The position numbers and the translations under genes were made by a program. This document shows positions 53,914 through 64,000 of a stretch of DNA of 64,000 nucleotides, one piece after another. The number at the start of each line of letters is the position of its first letter. Positions within the stretch are counted from its first letter, which is position 1. The notes beneath the pieces are model-generated. The model had not been told where the DNA came from and ran no database searches. It saw only the letters and a program-made list of their open reading frames with translations. Source of the DNA: Gemmataceae bacterium (GTDB taxonomy: Bacteria > Planctomycetota > Planctomycetia > Gemmatales > Gemmataceae); the NCBI GenBank assembly GCA_019636445.1, contig JAHBXO010000006.1:124001-188000 (forward strand), read 5' to 3'.

Positions 53914-54842
53914 GTCTTCCCCGTTTACTCGTCACGATGGGCGATGTCGCCGGCATCGGCCCCGAGATCATCGCGAAGGCCTGGCCGAACCTCGCCGCCC
54001 ACGCGAACGCGACCGTTGTCGGCGACCCGGCGCGGCTACCGCCCGGCATCCCGTGTGCCAATCCTTCGGCCCCCGACCTTTCGCGCGTTCCCGTCGGCAT
54101 CGTGACGGCCGACGCGGGGCGCGCGGCGTACGACTGGCTCTGCTACGCCATCGACGAATGCCTCGCCGGCCGCGCCGACGGCATCGTCACCTGTCCGCTG
54201 CACAAGGAAGGCCTGCACGCCGCCGGGATCGACTACCCCGGCCACACGGAAATCCTCGCCGACCGGACCGGCACGACAGCGTTCGCGATGCTCCTCTACG
54301 ACGACGAGTTGCCGCTGGCCGTCGCCCACGTCACGCTGCACCGCTCACTGCGGTCGATCTTTGAGCATGTCACGACTGCGACGGTATTGGAGAAGATCCG
54401 CCTGCTGCACGAGATCGTCCCGCGACTGCTCGATCGCCCGGCCCGCATCGGCGTTGCGGCCCTGAACCCGCACGCCAGCGACGGTGGTTTGTTCGGGAAT
54501 GAGGAGTCGACCATCATTCGCCCTGCCGTCGAAGCCGCGAAGGCCGAGGGGATCGTGGCCGAGGGGCCGATCGCTTCCGATGCGATCTTCCTGCCGCATA
54601 ACCGGGCGAAGTTCGACGGCGTCGTCGCGATGTACCACGACCAGGGGCACATCGCGATGAAACTGCTCGGTGGGCGGCGGGCGGTGAATATCGCGGCCGG
54701 GCTGCCGATCGTGCGGACGAGCGTGGCGCACGGCACCGCGTACGACATCGCGGGGAAGGGGCTGGCGGATGCCAGCAGCCTCGTTTCGGCGGTGCGGGTG
54801 GCGGCGAAGCTGGCGAAGAGTAGACTGACGGCGAAACCGTGA
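53910..54842 (+). CDS. pdxA: 4-hydroxythreonine-4-phosphate dehydrogenase family protein
   Basis: 310 residues, slightly shorter than E. coli PdxA (329). The ATG at 53910 overlaps the preceding TGA (ATGA). Motifs: LLVTMGDVAGIGPEIIAKAW at the N-terminus, VTCPLHKEGLHAAG, YPGHTEILAD, LNPHASDGGLFGNEE, FDGVVAMYHDQGHIAMKLLG, and LPIVRTSVAHGTAYDIAG with GKGLADASS. His residues in the metal site (GHTE, HDQGH, HGTA) are intact. PdxA oxidises 4-phosphohydroxy-L-threonine in pyridoxal-phosphate synthesis; PdxA2-type paralogues act in four-carbon acid catabolism. The operon context (phosphoesterase, phosphatase-cytochrome) does not decide between them. Confidence 0.92.
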   Translation: MSLPRLLVTMGDVAGIGPEIIAKAWPNLAAHANATVVGDPARLPPGIPCANPSAPDLSRVPVGIVTADAGRAAYDWLCYAIDECLAGRADGIVTCPLHKEGLHAAGIDYPGHTEILADRTGTTAFAMLLYDDELPLAVAHVTLHRSLRSIFEHVTTATVLEKIRLLHEIVPRLLDRPARIGVAALNPHASDGGLFGNEESTIIRPAVEAAKAEGIVAEGPIASDAIFLPHNRAKFDGVVAMYHDQGHIAMKLLGGRRAVNIAAGLPIVRTSVAHGTAYDIAGKGLADASSLVSAVRVAAKLAKSRLTAKP

Positions 54843-54852
54843 GGGCGATGCG

Positions 54853-55920
54853 ATGCCGCGCTACGAGGACGACGAAGACGACGACCGCCCGAGCCGACGG
54901 CGTCGGCGGGAGCGCGACGACGACGATGACGATGACGATGACCGTCCGAGTCGCCGGCGGCGGCGCGACGAGGACGATGAATACGACGAGCGCCCGTCGC
55001 GTCGTCGGCGTGACGAATACGAGGACGATGACGACGATCGGCCGCGCCGGCGTTCGCGTCGTCGGCAGTCCGGCGAGAATACCGCCGCGGGCATCAGCCT
55101 CACGCTCGGGTTGCTCTCGATCGTACTCAACGTGATCACGGGCATTCCCGCCGTCATCTTCGGCATCATGGGGCTGAAGAACTCCGGCCGCACCGGCACC
55201 GGCATGGGGATGGCGATCGCCGGCATCGGCAGCGCCGTCGTCTGCACCGCCCTGTCTTGCGTCGGCCTCTATTACTTCTGGAACATGCGCGGCGGTCGCG
55301 ACGCGGAAAACCGCGCCTTCAACAACGCCAAGCAACTCGGCATCGCCTTCCACAATACGCACGACGTCAACAACCGCTTCGTACCGGCCTACACGACCCG
55401 CCCCGGTACCTTCTTCGGCCAGAACGCCGCGCCGATGGATCAACGCCTGACGTCCTGGCGGACGGCCATCCTCCCCTACATCGAACAGGACAACCTCTTC
55501 CGGCAGTACGATCCGATGCAGCCGTGGAACAGCCCGCGCAACCAGATGGTGACCGCGACGCACGTACCGACGTTCTCCGACGGCGTCGACAAGACGAATC
55601 AAACGCGGTTCCGCGTCTTTACTGGTCCGAATACGCCATTCAAACATGGCCAGCCCGCGCTGCGGTTCATGGGGTTCACCGACGGCACGTCCAACACGGC
55701 GCTCATGGCGGAGAGTGCGGAGATCGGCCCGTGGGGTGAGCCGAAAGACATGGAGGTGCAACCGTTCGGGCCGATGCCCGCGCTCGGCGGCCCCGACAGC
55801 CCGTTCGCGATCCTCCTGATGGCCGACGGTTCCGTCCGCCGCGTCCGCAAGACCATCGACGAGCGCACGCTCCGGCTGTTGGTCGACCCGTCCGACGGTC
55901 AGGTCGTGCCGCTGGATTAA
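54853..55920 (+). CDS. DUF4190 and DUF1559-like protein with Arg/Asp-rich N-terminus
   Basis: 355 residues. Residues about 4-75 are blocks of Asp/Glu and Arg (for example RPSRRRRRERDDDDDDD), almost identical in style to the tract in the zinc-ribbon protein at 28548. Two membrane helices follow (AAGISLTLGLLSIVLNVITG, MGMAIAGIGSAVVCTALSCV), a DUF4190-like pair. The rest is a DUF1559 domain without the usual prepilin N-terminus: NNAKQLGIAFHNTHDVNNRF, SWRTAILPYIEQDNLFRQYD, FMGFTDGTSNTALMAE and the terminal MADGSVRRV (DG motif). DUF1559 proteins are multiplied in planctomycetes, function unknown. It starts 10 bases after pdxA and may be co-transcribed. Convergent with the next gene. Confidence 0.82.
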   Translation: MPRYEDDEDDDRPSRRRRRERDDDDDDDDDRPSRRRRRDEDDEYDERPSRRRRDEYEDDDDDRPRRRSRRRQSGENTAAGISLTLGLLSIVLNVITGIPAVIFGIMGLKNSGRTGTGMGMAIAGIGSAVVCTALSCVGLYYFWNMRGGRDAENRAFNNAKQLGIAFHNTHDVNNRFVPAYTTRPGTFFGQNAAPMDQRLTSWRTAILPYIEQDNLFRQYDPMQPWNSPRNQMVTATHVPTFSDGVDKTNQTRFRVFTGPNTPFKHGQPALRFMGFTDGTSNTALMAESAEIGPWGEPKDMEVQPFGPMPALGGPDSPFAILLMADGSVRRVRKTIDERTLRLLVDPSDGQVVPLD

Positions 55921-56097
55921 CCGGACTGTTTCACGCGGCTCTGAGGGGCAGTCATTCGGTAGGGTGTTCGGAGTAGGTGAACGCTGGCCGCGTCTTTCCG
56001 CCGCCGCCGCGCCACCCTTCCGCGGAATGACGCCCGATTTCCGGAAGCACCTATGCCCGGTAACGACTTACGGCGATTCCGGCCGTAGGAAGTGGCG

Positions 56098-56132
56098 GGA
56101 GCGTCGTTCTCGGATTGCGAGAACGACGCTCC
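56098..56132. terminator. Bidirectional hairpin between convergent genes
   Basis: A perfect 15-bp stem (GGAGCGTCGTTCTCG / CGAGAACGACGCTCC) with a five-base loop lies between the DUF1559-like gene and the frameshifted minus-strand gene, and is followed by an A/T-rich stretch. Confidence 0.7.
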
Positions 56133-56177
56133 ATAATCAAGCATTCATGCGAAAATAATCACAGATCTTTGGCGGCC

Positions 56178-57859
56178 TCAACCGCCCATCCGCAGAGTGA
56201 AGAAACCGATCGCCGCCTTCGGGATGATCTTGAGGCTGATCGAGAACCGGGACTTCAGCATCTCGCCGCCTTCGTAGGTGAGGCCGAGCACGGTGACGCG
56301 CTTGTCCTCGCTGCCGAGGAGCTGCGCCGCGACGCCGCCGGCCTGCTCGTTGCCCGCCTGGATGAGCTCGCCGAGCCGCTTCGGATTCGCCACGAGATCC
56401 AGCACCTTGGACGGTCCCGCCTTCGCCGCGAGCGCGGCCTTCAGTGAATCCTTCCAGTCCGGTCCCATCGCCACGACGATGCTCTTCGGCCCCATCACGA
56501 ATGACAACCCGCTCGGACCGAAGATCGCCTTCACCGGTTCCGCGTCGTCCTTCATGATCACGCGATGGACCTTCAGACCCTCCACTTCATCCACGTCGAA
56601 CTTGACTTCGTCCTTGAACTTCTCCGGCGCGTCGGCGTGCTTCGCCGCGGCCTTGAGCGCCTTCTCCAGCCCGCTCGCATCGTCGAAGTTGACCGCGGCG
56701 ACCATGGTGAACTTGCCCTCCTTGTTGGGCCCGTTCACGGCGAGGGCGTAGTCGATCGAATCCCCCTTGATCGTGCGGCCGAGGCCCTTGAGCAGTTCGT
56801 CGATCACCGGCCGCATGTGCTCCGGCGCGTCCTCCTTCCCCTTCTGCCCCGCCTCGACCAGTTTGCCGAGGATGTCCTTGAGTTCCGGCGTGGCGATCGG
56901 GAGTTGGAGCAGGCCTCCGGCGGCGGTCGTGTCGGAAATCAGCGACGCGAAGCGGTTCGCGGTCGGCTTGATCGCCGCCAGTTCCTTCGCGTAGTCGGTC
57001 CCCTTCTTCGGCATCGCGTAGCTCTCGATGGCGATCTCGGCGGCCTTCTCGTCGAATGCCAGCCGGAAGCCCGTCTCCTCCGTGTCCTTCAACTGCGCCG
57101 ACGATTTCTTCGCGAGGGCGGAGTAGCTCTTGAGGATGTTCCCGGCGATCCCGCTCCACGCGCCGAGGTTCGGGATCTGCTGTTCCAACTCCTCGAACTG
57201 TTCCGTCTGCTGCTGGGCGATCGCTTCGGGGAAGCGGTCGGTGAAGATGCGGGCGAGGACGAGGCCGGTCTCGCCGGGCTTGATCAGGTTCTTGGCCGGG
57301 ATCAGGTTCTTGGCGTCGAGCAGTTCGTCCTTGGCGTTGAAGCCGACGTACAGGTACCCGTCGTGGAAGCGGGCGCGGACGGGGATTGCGTCGTGATCGC
57401 CGCCATTGGTTTCGAGAGCGTAGAGGCCTTTGTTGCCCTCGATCGGTTTGAAGTTCAGCGGGTCGTCCGGCGGGCCGAGCCGCGAGACGAAATCCTTGAA
57501 CTCGTTCTCGCCCGTGACGGGGATGGCGACGAAGCCGTAGATTTCCTTGAAATCGTCCGGCCCCTTGAGCGCCTTGTTGGGCAAGTAGAGGTAGCCGACG
57601 ATTGGCTTGGTCATGTCGAGGCCGGCGAAGCCTTTCTCGCCGAGCTTGCCCTGGATCTGGCCGTCGATGAGTCCGCTGAAGCCTTCGCCGGCGACGATGC
57701 CGACGATCTTTTGACGTTCTCCAGCAGTTTCTGTCCCGGGGCGATCTGGAGAATGACGGGCGGTCCGCCGGTGGATTTGATGACGGGCGCCGGCGCGGCG
57801 GAGGCGCCGAGGGCGAGGCCGACCAGCAGCGCGGCCGAGAGCAGGATACGCGTTCGCAT
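56178..57859 (-). pseudogene. Secreted hypothetical protein gene with a frameshift
   Basis: The 5' part (MRTRILLSAALLVGLALGAS with KSTGGPPVILQIAP, LLENVK) and the main frame (MTKPIVGYLYLPNKALKGPD onward, ORF 56178-57614) are joined only if one base is added at the run of four T at 57709-57712 (AAAA on the coding strand). With AAAAA the protein reads on as KKIVGIVAGEGFSG then LIDGQIQGKLGEKGFAGLD into MTKPIVG. The full protein would have about 560 residues with a signal peptide, and a mainly alpha/beta body with repeated SGL and KAL units. No known family was recognised. It is either a real decay event, a sequencing error or, less likely, slippage. A stop in the original frame follows about 45 codons later. 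Confidence 0.75.
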
Positions 57860-57954
57860 GGGGGTGGACTCCGGGAAGTGCGACGACGGCATCATACGCG
57901 GCCGGCGGGCCGATGCAACACGGCGATTGTGGGTCGGTATTCTCGATAATCGAG

Positions 57955-58491
57955 TCAATCGATTACAACTTCTACCTTCGCGAGAAATGCAGTTAAACGT
58001 TGATAGGCCTTTTCGGGATCGACCGTCTCTTTCGGCTTCCGGTTTTCCGGGCGGCCATGTGCGACCCAGTTCCGATATTGGCGAACCTGATTGACTTGCT
58101 CCACGAGATCGGGGCACCGGTCCTTGAACGGTTTCATGACCAGGTCGAAGCTCCCTTCTCGAATGCAATCCAAGAGGTCTTGACCGGCCCGCTTCAACGA
58201 GGAGTGTCGAAGGCTTTCAACCTCGCTCGAAACCTGCTTTTCAAGCACATCGCGAACTCTGGCTTCAAAGACGGAAAAGAAAACGAGAATTGCCAAATCA
58301 TCGATGGGTGATAACGCGAGGTCCGCAGATTGCATTAGATCGGAAGCTTCGAGATTCTTGAATCGCTCTTCCTTCCCGAGATCGCCGCCCCACGGTAGAT
58401 GATCCCAGTGCTTTTTCGCCAACTGCTTCATGTCGAGAAGGCGAGTACGCACCGCGTGATACCATTCGCGGGCCTCTTGAAGGGTTTTCAT
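57955..58491 (-). CDS. HEPN-domain protein, probable ribonuclease
   Basis: 178 residues. The C-terminal half contains QVRQYRNWVAHGRPENRKP, in which Arg140 and His145 form the Rx4H catalytic motif of HEPN nucleases. Upstream helices (SPIDDLAILVFFSVFEARVRD, LKRAGQDLLDCIREG) fit the four-helix bundle, and the N-terminus (KTLQEAREWYHAVRTRLLDM) is helical. HEPN proteins act as RNases in toxin-antitoxin, abortive-infection and CRISPR-linked systems. Its ATG overlaps the stop of the upstream gene by four bases (ATGA), so the two form a coupled pair. Base composition is lower in GC than neighbours. Which RNA is cut is unknown, and membership in a named HEPN family is not claimed. Confidence 0.72.
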   Translation of the reverse strand: MKTLQEAREWYHAVRTRLLDMKQLAKKHWDHLPWGGDLGKEERFKNLEASDLMQSADLALSPIDDLAILVFFSVFEARVRDVLEKQVSSEVESLRHSSLKRAGQDLLDCIREGSFDLVMKPFKDRCPDLVEQVNQVRQYRNWVAHGRPENRKPKETVDPEKAYQRLTAFLAKVEVVID

Positions 58492-58988
58492 TTCAGTAGC
58501 CCGACCAGCAATGATTCCGCCGCTTCCTGCGTAAATTCGGAATACTCGATTTTGTGCTTATGCCCGAACCCTGGCTGGATGTACCAACGACTGGTCCCGT
58601 CCTCGATCAATCGAAAGATCTGGTGGCCGCTGGGATTGGGGCACAGGACGGAGACGTAACCATCAGCGAAACGGGATTGACCGTTTTCGTCCACAATCCG
58701 AAGGCCGACCGCGAAGCGGTTCCGGGGTTGGAAGGTGACTTCCGATGCTTCGTAAGTCACCTTCATCCGGGGCAATTCACAATGGCCCAATCGACGTTCG
58801 TAATGTCGGACCGTGTCGCGTTCGATTTGAATCAACCCGGCGGAGTCCGCTTGTTGAATCCAGTTCGTAATGTCGTCGAACAACTCATTGAGCGCGGATC
58901 GCCATTCGTTCGCCGTCGATTCGCGCAGGGGCCGTTCCGCTTGCCAGCGGACATTTTCCTCACGCAGGTATTCGGTCAGTTTTCCCAT
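58488..58988 (-). CDS. Partner protein of the HEPN module (unknown family)
   Basis: 166 residues, first gene of the pair. The N-terminal half is helical (KLTEYLREENVRWQAER, TANEWRSALNELFDDITNW) and the C-terminal half reads as a beta-rich domain (EVTFQPRNRFAVGLRIVDEN, GQSRFADGYVSVLCPNPSG, HQIFRLIEDGTSRWYIQPGF). No transmembrane segment, no nuclease or DNA-binding motif recognised. A promoter-like pair lies directly upstream (59016-59044) and the site GGGGGGCAG precedes the ATG. Because it precedes and overlaps the HEPN gene, an antidote, sensor or adaptor role is plausible. It could also be unrelated to defence. AT-richer than the neighbouring genes. Confidence 0.65.
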   Translation of the reverse strand: MGKLTEYLREENVRWQAERPLRESTANEWRSALNELFDDITNWIQQADSAGLIQIERDTVRHYERRLGHCELPRMKVTYEASEVTFQPRNRFAVGLRIVDENGQSRFADGYVSVLCPNPSGHQIFRLIEDGTSRWYIQPGFGHKHKIEYSEFTQEAAESLLVGLLK

Positions 58989-59015
58989 ACAGACTGCCCC
59001 CCTTTGATGCGTGCA

Positions 59016-59044
59016 ATTCTACCCGATAACGGAAATCCCGTCAC
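59016..59044 (-). promoter_or_regulatory. Candidate promoter of the HEPN module
   Basis: On the minus strand GTGACG (59044-59039, four of six) and TAGAAT (59021-59016, five of six) are separated by 17 bases, and the -10 ends 27 bases before the ATG at 58988, giving a short leader. Confidence 0.5.
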
Positions 59045-59143
59045 GTTGGATTGTTTGCCGGGGAAAGCCTCGATCGGCGTTTCGATCGCGGCTGACGAGC
59101 ATAGGATATTTCCACCGTTTCCCTCTCCTGGAGTCCTGCATCC

Positions 59144-60517
59144 ATGCGCCTCCTCGCGTTTCTCCTGGCGTCGTGCCTTGCCGCGCCGGCTTTCGGCCAG
59201 TCGCCGGACATTCCGCCGGATCTCGAAAACTACATCAAGAAAGCCGAACCCGATTATTCCTGGAAGCTCGAGAAGAAAGAGGAGACCGACGCCGGATCGA
59301 TGCACCTCTATCGCCTCGTGTCGCAGAAGTGGCAGGGCGAACTCTGGGAGCACGACCTGCAGGTCTTCATCCCGAAGGAAGCGACCGACAAGTCGTCGAT
59401 GGTGATCCTGAACACCGGCGGCGCCGCCGGCGGCAACACGACGGCGCTCGGCCTCGAGATCGCCCGCCGCGTCCAGTTTCCTGTCGCCGTCCTGTTCCAG
59501 ATTCCCAAGCAGCCGCTCTATGACGGCAAGAAGGAAGACGCGCTCATCGCCGAGACGTTCGTCCGCTACCTCGAAACGAAGGACAGCAGCTGGCCGCTGC
59601 TCTTCCCGATGGCGAAGTCCGTCGTCAAGGCGATGGACGCCCTGCAGGAGATCGGCAAGAAGGACTGGAATACCGAAGTGAAGCACTTCCTCGTCACCGG
59701 TGCCTCGAAGCGCGGCTGGACGAGCTGGCTCACCGCCGCGTCGGGGGACAAGCGCGTCAAGGCGATCGCGCCGCTCGTCATCGACACGCTGAACTTCCAC
59801 AAGCAGATGCCGAACCAGTTGAAGTCGTTCGGCAAGTTCAGCGAGATGATCCACGACTACGAGGAACGCAAGCTGATCCCGCTGCCGGACACGACGGAAG
59901 CCCGCAAGCTCTGGCAGATGGTCGATCCGTGGGTCTACCGCGACCGGCTGACGCTGCCGAAGCTGCTCGTGCACGGCACGAACGACCCGTACTGGACGCA
60001 GGACGCGCTGAACCAGTACTGGGACGACCTGAAGGGGGACAAGTGGGTGCTGTACGTGCCGAACGCCGGGCACGACCTGCGCCCGCAGGACAAGCCGAAC
60101 CAGCCGGGGGCGAAGAAGGACATCTTCCCGCTCAAGGCGGTCGACACGCTGGGGGCGTACAGCAAGCTGATCCTTTCGGGCAAGACGCTGCCGAAGATCG
60201 ACTGGAAGGCCAACGGCACGATCAACAACGCCGTGACGGCGCAGACGAAGCTGGACGCGAAGCCCGTCTCGGTGCAGAGCTGGTACACGACCTCCGAGAC
60301 GCGGGACTTCCGCAAGTCGGTCTGGAAGAAGGACGCGAAGGACGTGCAGGTGCTGCTGGCGAGCGATCCGAACAATCCCGCGCCGCCGCTGGCGTCGCTG
60401 CATGTGCCGGTGCCAGAGAAGGGCTGCGCCGCCGGCTTCCTGGAATTCACCTTCAACATCGACGGCACGAAGTTCAACCTTTCCACTCCGATCTCGATCG
60501 CGGAAGCGAAGAAGTAG
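59144..60517 (+). CDS. Secreted PhoPQ-activated (PqaA-like) alpha/beta hydrolase
   Basis: 457 residues with a signal peptide (MRLLAFLLASCLAAPAFGQ). The body matches the PhoPQ-activated pathogenicity-related protein family: WEHDLQVFIPKEATDKSSMV, ILNTGGAAGGNTTALGLEIA, PVAVLFQIPKQPLYDGKKED, and the nucleophile elbow HFLVTGASKRGWTSWLTA (catalytic Ser in GASKRG). KLLVHGTNDPYWTQDALNQY supplies the acid (Asp) and YVPNAGHDLRPQ the His, so the triad is complete. The family name is historical; it suggests a periplasmic esterase or peptidase rather than pathogenicity. The stop TAG shares one base with the GTG of the next gene. It is divergent from the HEPN pair. Confidence 0.87.
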   Translation: MRLLAFLLASCLAAPAFGQSPDIPPDLENYIKKAEPDYSWKLEKKEETDAGSMHLYRLVSQKWQGELWEHDLQVFIPKEATDKSSMVILNTGGAAGGNTTALGLEIARRVQFPVAVLFQIPKQPLYDGKKEDALIAETFVRYLETKDSSWPLLFPMAKSVVKAMDALQEIGKKDWNTEVKHFLVTGASKRGWTSWLTAASGDKRVKAIAPLVIDTLNFHKQMPNQLKSFGKFSEMIHDYEERKLIPLPDTTEARKLWQMVDPWVYRDRLTLPKLLVHGTNDPYWTQDALNQYWDDLKGDKWVLYVPNAGHDLRPQDKPNQPGAKKDIFPLKAVDTLGAYSKLILSGKTLPKIDWKANGTINNAVTAQTKLDAKPVSVQSWYTTSETRDFRKSVWKKDAKDVQVLLASDPNNPAPPLASLHVPVPEKGCAAGFLEFTFNIDGTKFNLSTPISIAEAKK

Positions 60518-61431
60518 TGGGCTGGAACTTCGCGCGGGAACTGGAGAAGTTCGGGCCGCGAAGCCCACGGACGATCGTTCGTGGGCTTTCGTTTGCGCGT
60601 TCCTACTGCGCCCGCGTCACGCGCTCTCATTACGAGAATTTCACCGTCGCCTCGGTCCTGTTGCCCCGCAAGCTCGTCCCGCACTTCCACGCCGTCTACG
60701 CCTACTGTCGCTGGGCGGACGACCTCGCGGACGAGACGGCCGGCGGCGCCGAAGCCCTTTCGCTCCTCGACTGGTGGCGGAGCGAATTGAACGCCGCCTA
60801 TGACGGCGAACCGCGGCACCCCGTCCTGGTCGCCCTGCGCGAGACCGTCCGGCGGTTCGACATCCCGCGAACGCTCTTCCTCGACCTGCTCGTCGCGTTC
60901 GAACAAGATCAACGGAAGAAGACTTACGCGACGTTCGACGAATTGCTCGCCTACTGCCGGAACTCGGCGAACCCGGTCGGCCGGTTGGTCCTGCATCTGT
61001 TCGAGTGCTTCGACGAGGTACGCGGCCGACTCTCCGATGAAGTCTGCACCGGGTTGCAGCTCGCGAATTTCTGGCAGGACGTGGCCCGCGACCACGCCAT
61101 CGGCCGCGTCTATCTGCCGGACGAAGACCGGCGGCGCTTCGACTATCGCGACGAGGACCTGGCCGCGCGCCGGTTCACACCGGCGTTCCGCGAACTGCTG
61201 CGCTTCGAGGTCGAACGCGCGCGCGGATTCTTCGAACGGGGCCGGCACCTGATCCCGAAACTGCCCCGTCGCGCACGGATCGACGTGGAGTTATTCGTCC
61301 GCGGCGGCGAGACGACGCTCGACGCGATCGAAGCCGTGGGCTACGACGTGTGGACGACGCGGCCGACCGTGTCGAAGGGACGAAAAATCCGATTGCTTCT
61401 GCAGGCGGTCCGCGCGGGCGTCTTCGCGTAG
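60517..61431 (+). CDS. hpnC: Squalene/phytoene synthase family protein (HpnC-like)
   Basis: 304 residues from a GTG (60517) that overlaps the preceding TAG by one base; the long upstream extension lies antiphase inside the preceding gene. Motifs: [37 protein letters not shown] (first Asp-rich motif), [18 protein letters not shown], and [20 protein letters not shown] (second Asp-rich motif). Together these fit squalene synthases of the HpnC type, which act with HpnD and HpnE to make squalene for hopanoids or sterols. No HpnD/HpnE genes are in the window. Coupling to a secreted hydrolase is unexplained. Symbol assigned by family resemblance. Confidence 0.82.
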   Translation: MGWNFARELEKFGPRSPRTIVRGLSFARSYCARVTRSHYENFTVASVLLPRKLVPHFHAVYAYCRWADDLADETAGGAEALSLLDWWRSELNAAYDGEPRHPVLVALRETVRRFDIPRTLFLDLLVAFEQDQRKKTYATFDELLAYCRNSANPVGRLVLHLFECFDEVRGRLSDEVCTGLQLANFWQDVARDHAIGRVYLPDEDRRRFDYRDEDLAARRFTPAFRELLRFEVERARGFFERGRHLIPKLPRRARIDVELFVRGGETTLDAIEAVGYDVWTTRPTVSKGRKIRLLLQAVRAGVFA

Positions 61432-61511
61432 CCCCGACTCGGTGCTGGTTGCGCGCCGCGCCGATCCTTATATCGAACCCCAACCACAGAACCCACCGAA
61501 GGACCTCTCCC

Positions 61512-63461
<1,950 letters not shown>

Positions 63462-63564
63462 ACTTCAAACCCGGAGCGCGAGCGACGGGCGCGGACGAAC
63501 TCGCGGTGGCGAAGCGGTATTGTCCCTGTTACGATGGAGGTGGCTGATTACCGGGAGCCGTGGA

Positions 63565-64000
63565 ATGATCCGAACCCTATCCCCGCCGCGCGCGACGCTC
63601 GACGACCTGATGCGCACCGAAGGCAAGGCCGAGCTGATCGGTGGAAGGGTGGTCACATACATGGCATCCGGCGTTCGACCGGGCCGCGTCGCGGCCAAGA
63701 TCTTCCGTCGGCTCGACGACCTTGCCGAGAGTACGGGAATCGGGTTGGCATTCACCGATGGTGTCGGCTTCGCCGTGCCCGAGCTTTCGTCCGGTCGCGA
63801 ATCGTTTTCGCCGGATGCCTCCTATTACACCGGCCCGCTGCCCGCGAACCGGATGAAGTTCGTTCCGGGCCCGCCCGACTTCGCCGTCGAAGTGCGCAGC
63901 GAAGGCGATTACGGTCCGGCGGCCGAGGCGGAGATGGCCGCGAAGCGGGACGACTACTTCGAGGCCGGCACGCGCGTCGTCTGGGACGTCGACCCGCTTG
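63565..64000 (+). CDS. Uma2 family (DUF820) putative endonuclease, partial
   Basis: 145 codons are visible and the frame runs off the right edge. The start MIRTLSPPRATLDDLMRTEG is typical of Uma2/DUF820 proteins, with TEGKAELIGGRVVTYMASG next. The restriction-endonuclease-like core shows ESFSPDASYYTGP (Asp), PPDFAVEVRSEGDYG (E-x-R, the usual ExK position) and AAKRDDYFEAGTRVVWDVDP. The family is strongly expanded in Gemmataceae and cyanobacteria; activity is mostly inferred. About 104 bases separate it from acs, so it probably has its own promoter. Confidence 0.85.
   Translation, partial: MIRTLSPPRATLDDLMRTEGKAELIGGRVVTYMASGVRPGRVAAKIFRRLDDLAESTGIGLAFTDGVGFAVPELSSGRESFSPDASYYTGPLPANRMKFVPGPPDFAVEVRSEGDYGPAAEAEMAAKRDDYFEAGTRVVWDVDPL

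Noticed and set aside
58554..59405. 283-codon plus-strand ORF across the HEPN partner and the PqaA-like start
   Set aside because: Antisense to the HEPN partner and out of frame with the PqaA-like signal peptide; no domain.

Overview
The window reads as a high-GC chromosome segment from a planctomycete, most likely Gemmataceae or a close relative (inference from content; no rRNA is present). Evidence: several Planctomycetes-typical families (DUF1501, DUF1552, DUF1592-type cytochrome proteins, a DUF1559-like protein, a surface protein with an LEPR-XLL-like N-terminus), MJ0042-type zinc-ribbon membrane proteins, very high GC3 that creates long antisense shadow ORFs, and a giant SecE. No transposase, integrase, prophage or CRISPR array was seen.

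Layout. 1-6839: DUF1592 and DUF1552 genes (minus), then a DUF1501 gene and a LamG/propeller secreted protein (plus). 6876-13437: minus-strand enzymes (isochorismatase-like lipoprotein, two coupled amidohydrolase-fold proteins, a sortilin-like propeller protein with three PDZ domains). 13724-20257: a small secreted protein, a divergent ClpS-like protein, prenyl diphosphate synthase and dxs, then cobL divergent from an enolase-superfamily gene. 20513-27579: a three-gene PilM/N/O-like inner-membrane operon closed by a strong terminator. 27643-31889: tatD, a zinc-ribbon membrane protein, and an AT-richer stretch of orphan small genes. 31960-36062 (minus): a translation/secretion block in the order tRNA-Thr, tRNA-Tyr, tRNA-Gly, tRNA-Thr, tuf, tRNA-Trp, secE, nusG. 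36238-41013: a nucleotidyl cyclase-HAD fusion, DUF1501, a zinc-ribbon protein and a CPBP protease. 40993-46788: polysaccharide ABC exporter and glycosyltransferases. 47125-55920: FG-GAP surface protein, terpene-cyclase-fold protein, a degenerate signalling protein, and a coupled run of metallophosphoesterase, phosphatase-cytochrome lipoprotein, pdxA and DUF1559-like genes. 56178-64000: a frameshifted secreted protein, a two-gene HEPN module, a PqaA-like hydrolase, hpnC-like, acs and a partial Uma2 gene.

How the genes connect: dxs and the prenyl synthase supply isoprenoids that the squalene-synthase-like HpnC would consume; the ABC exporter and glycosyltransferases form one surface-glycan locus; tuf, secE and nusG keep an ancestral order although the rplKAJL-rpoBC block does not follow.

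The best candidates for something undescribed are the HEPN two-gene module (57955-58988), the oversized PilM/N/O-like operon, the HCX5R phosphatase fused to a cytochrome c'-like tail, the cyclase-HAD fusion, the seven-helix SecE, and two families of short palindromic dispersed repeats.
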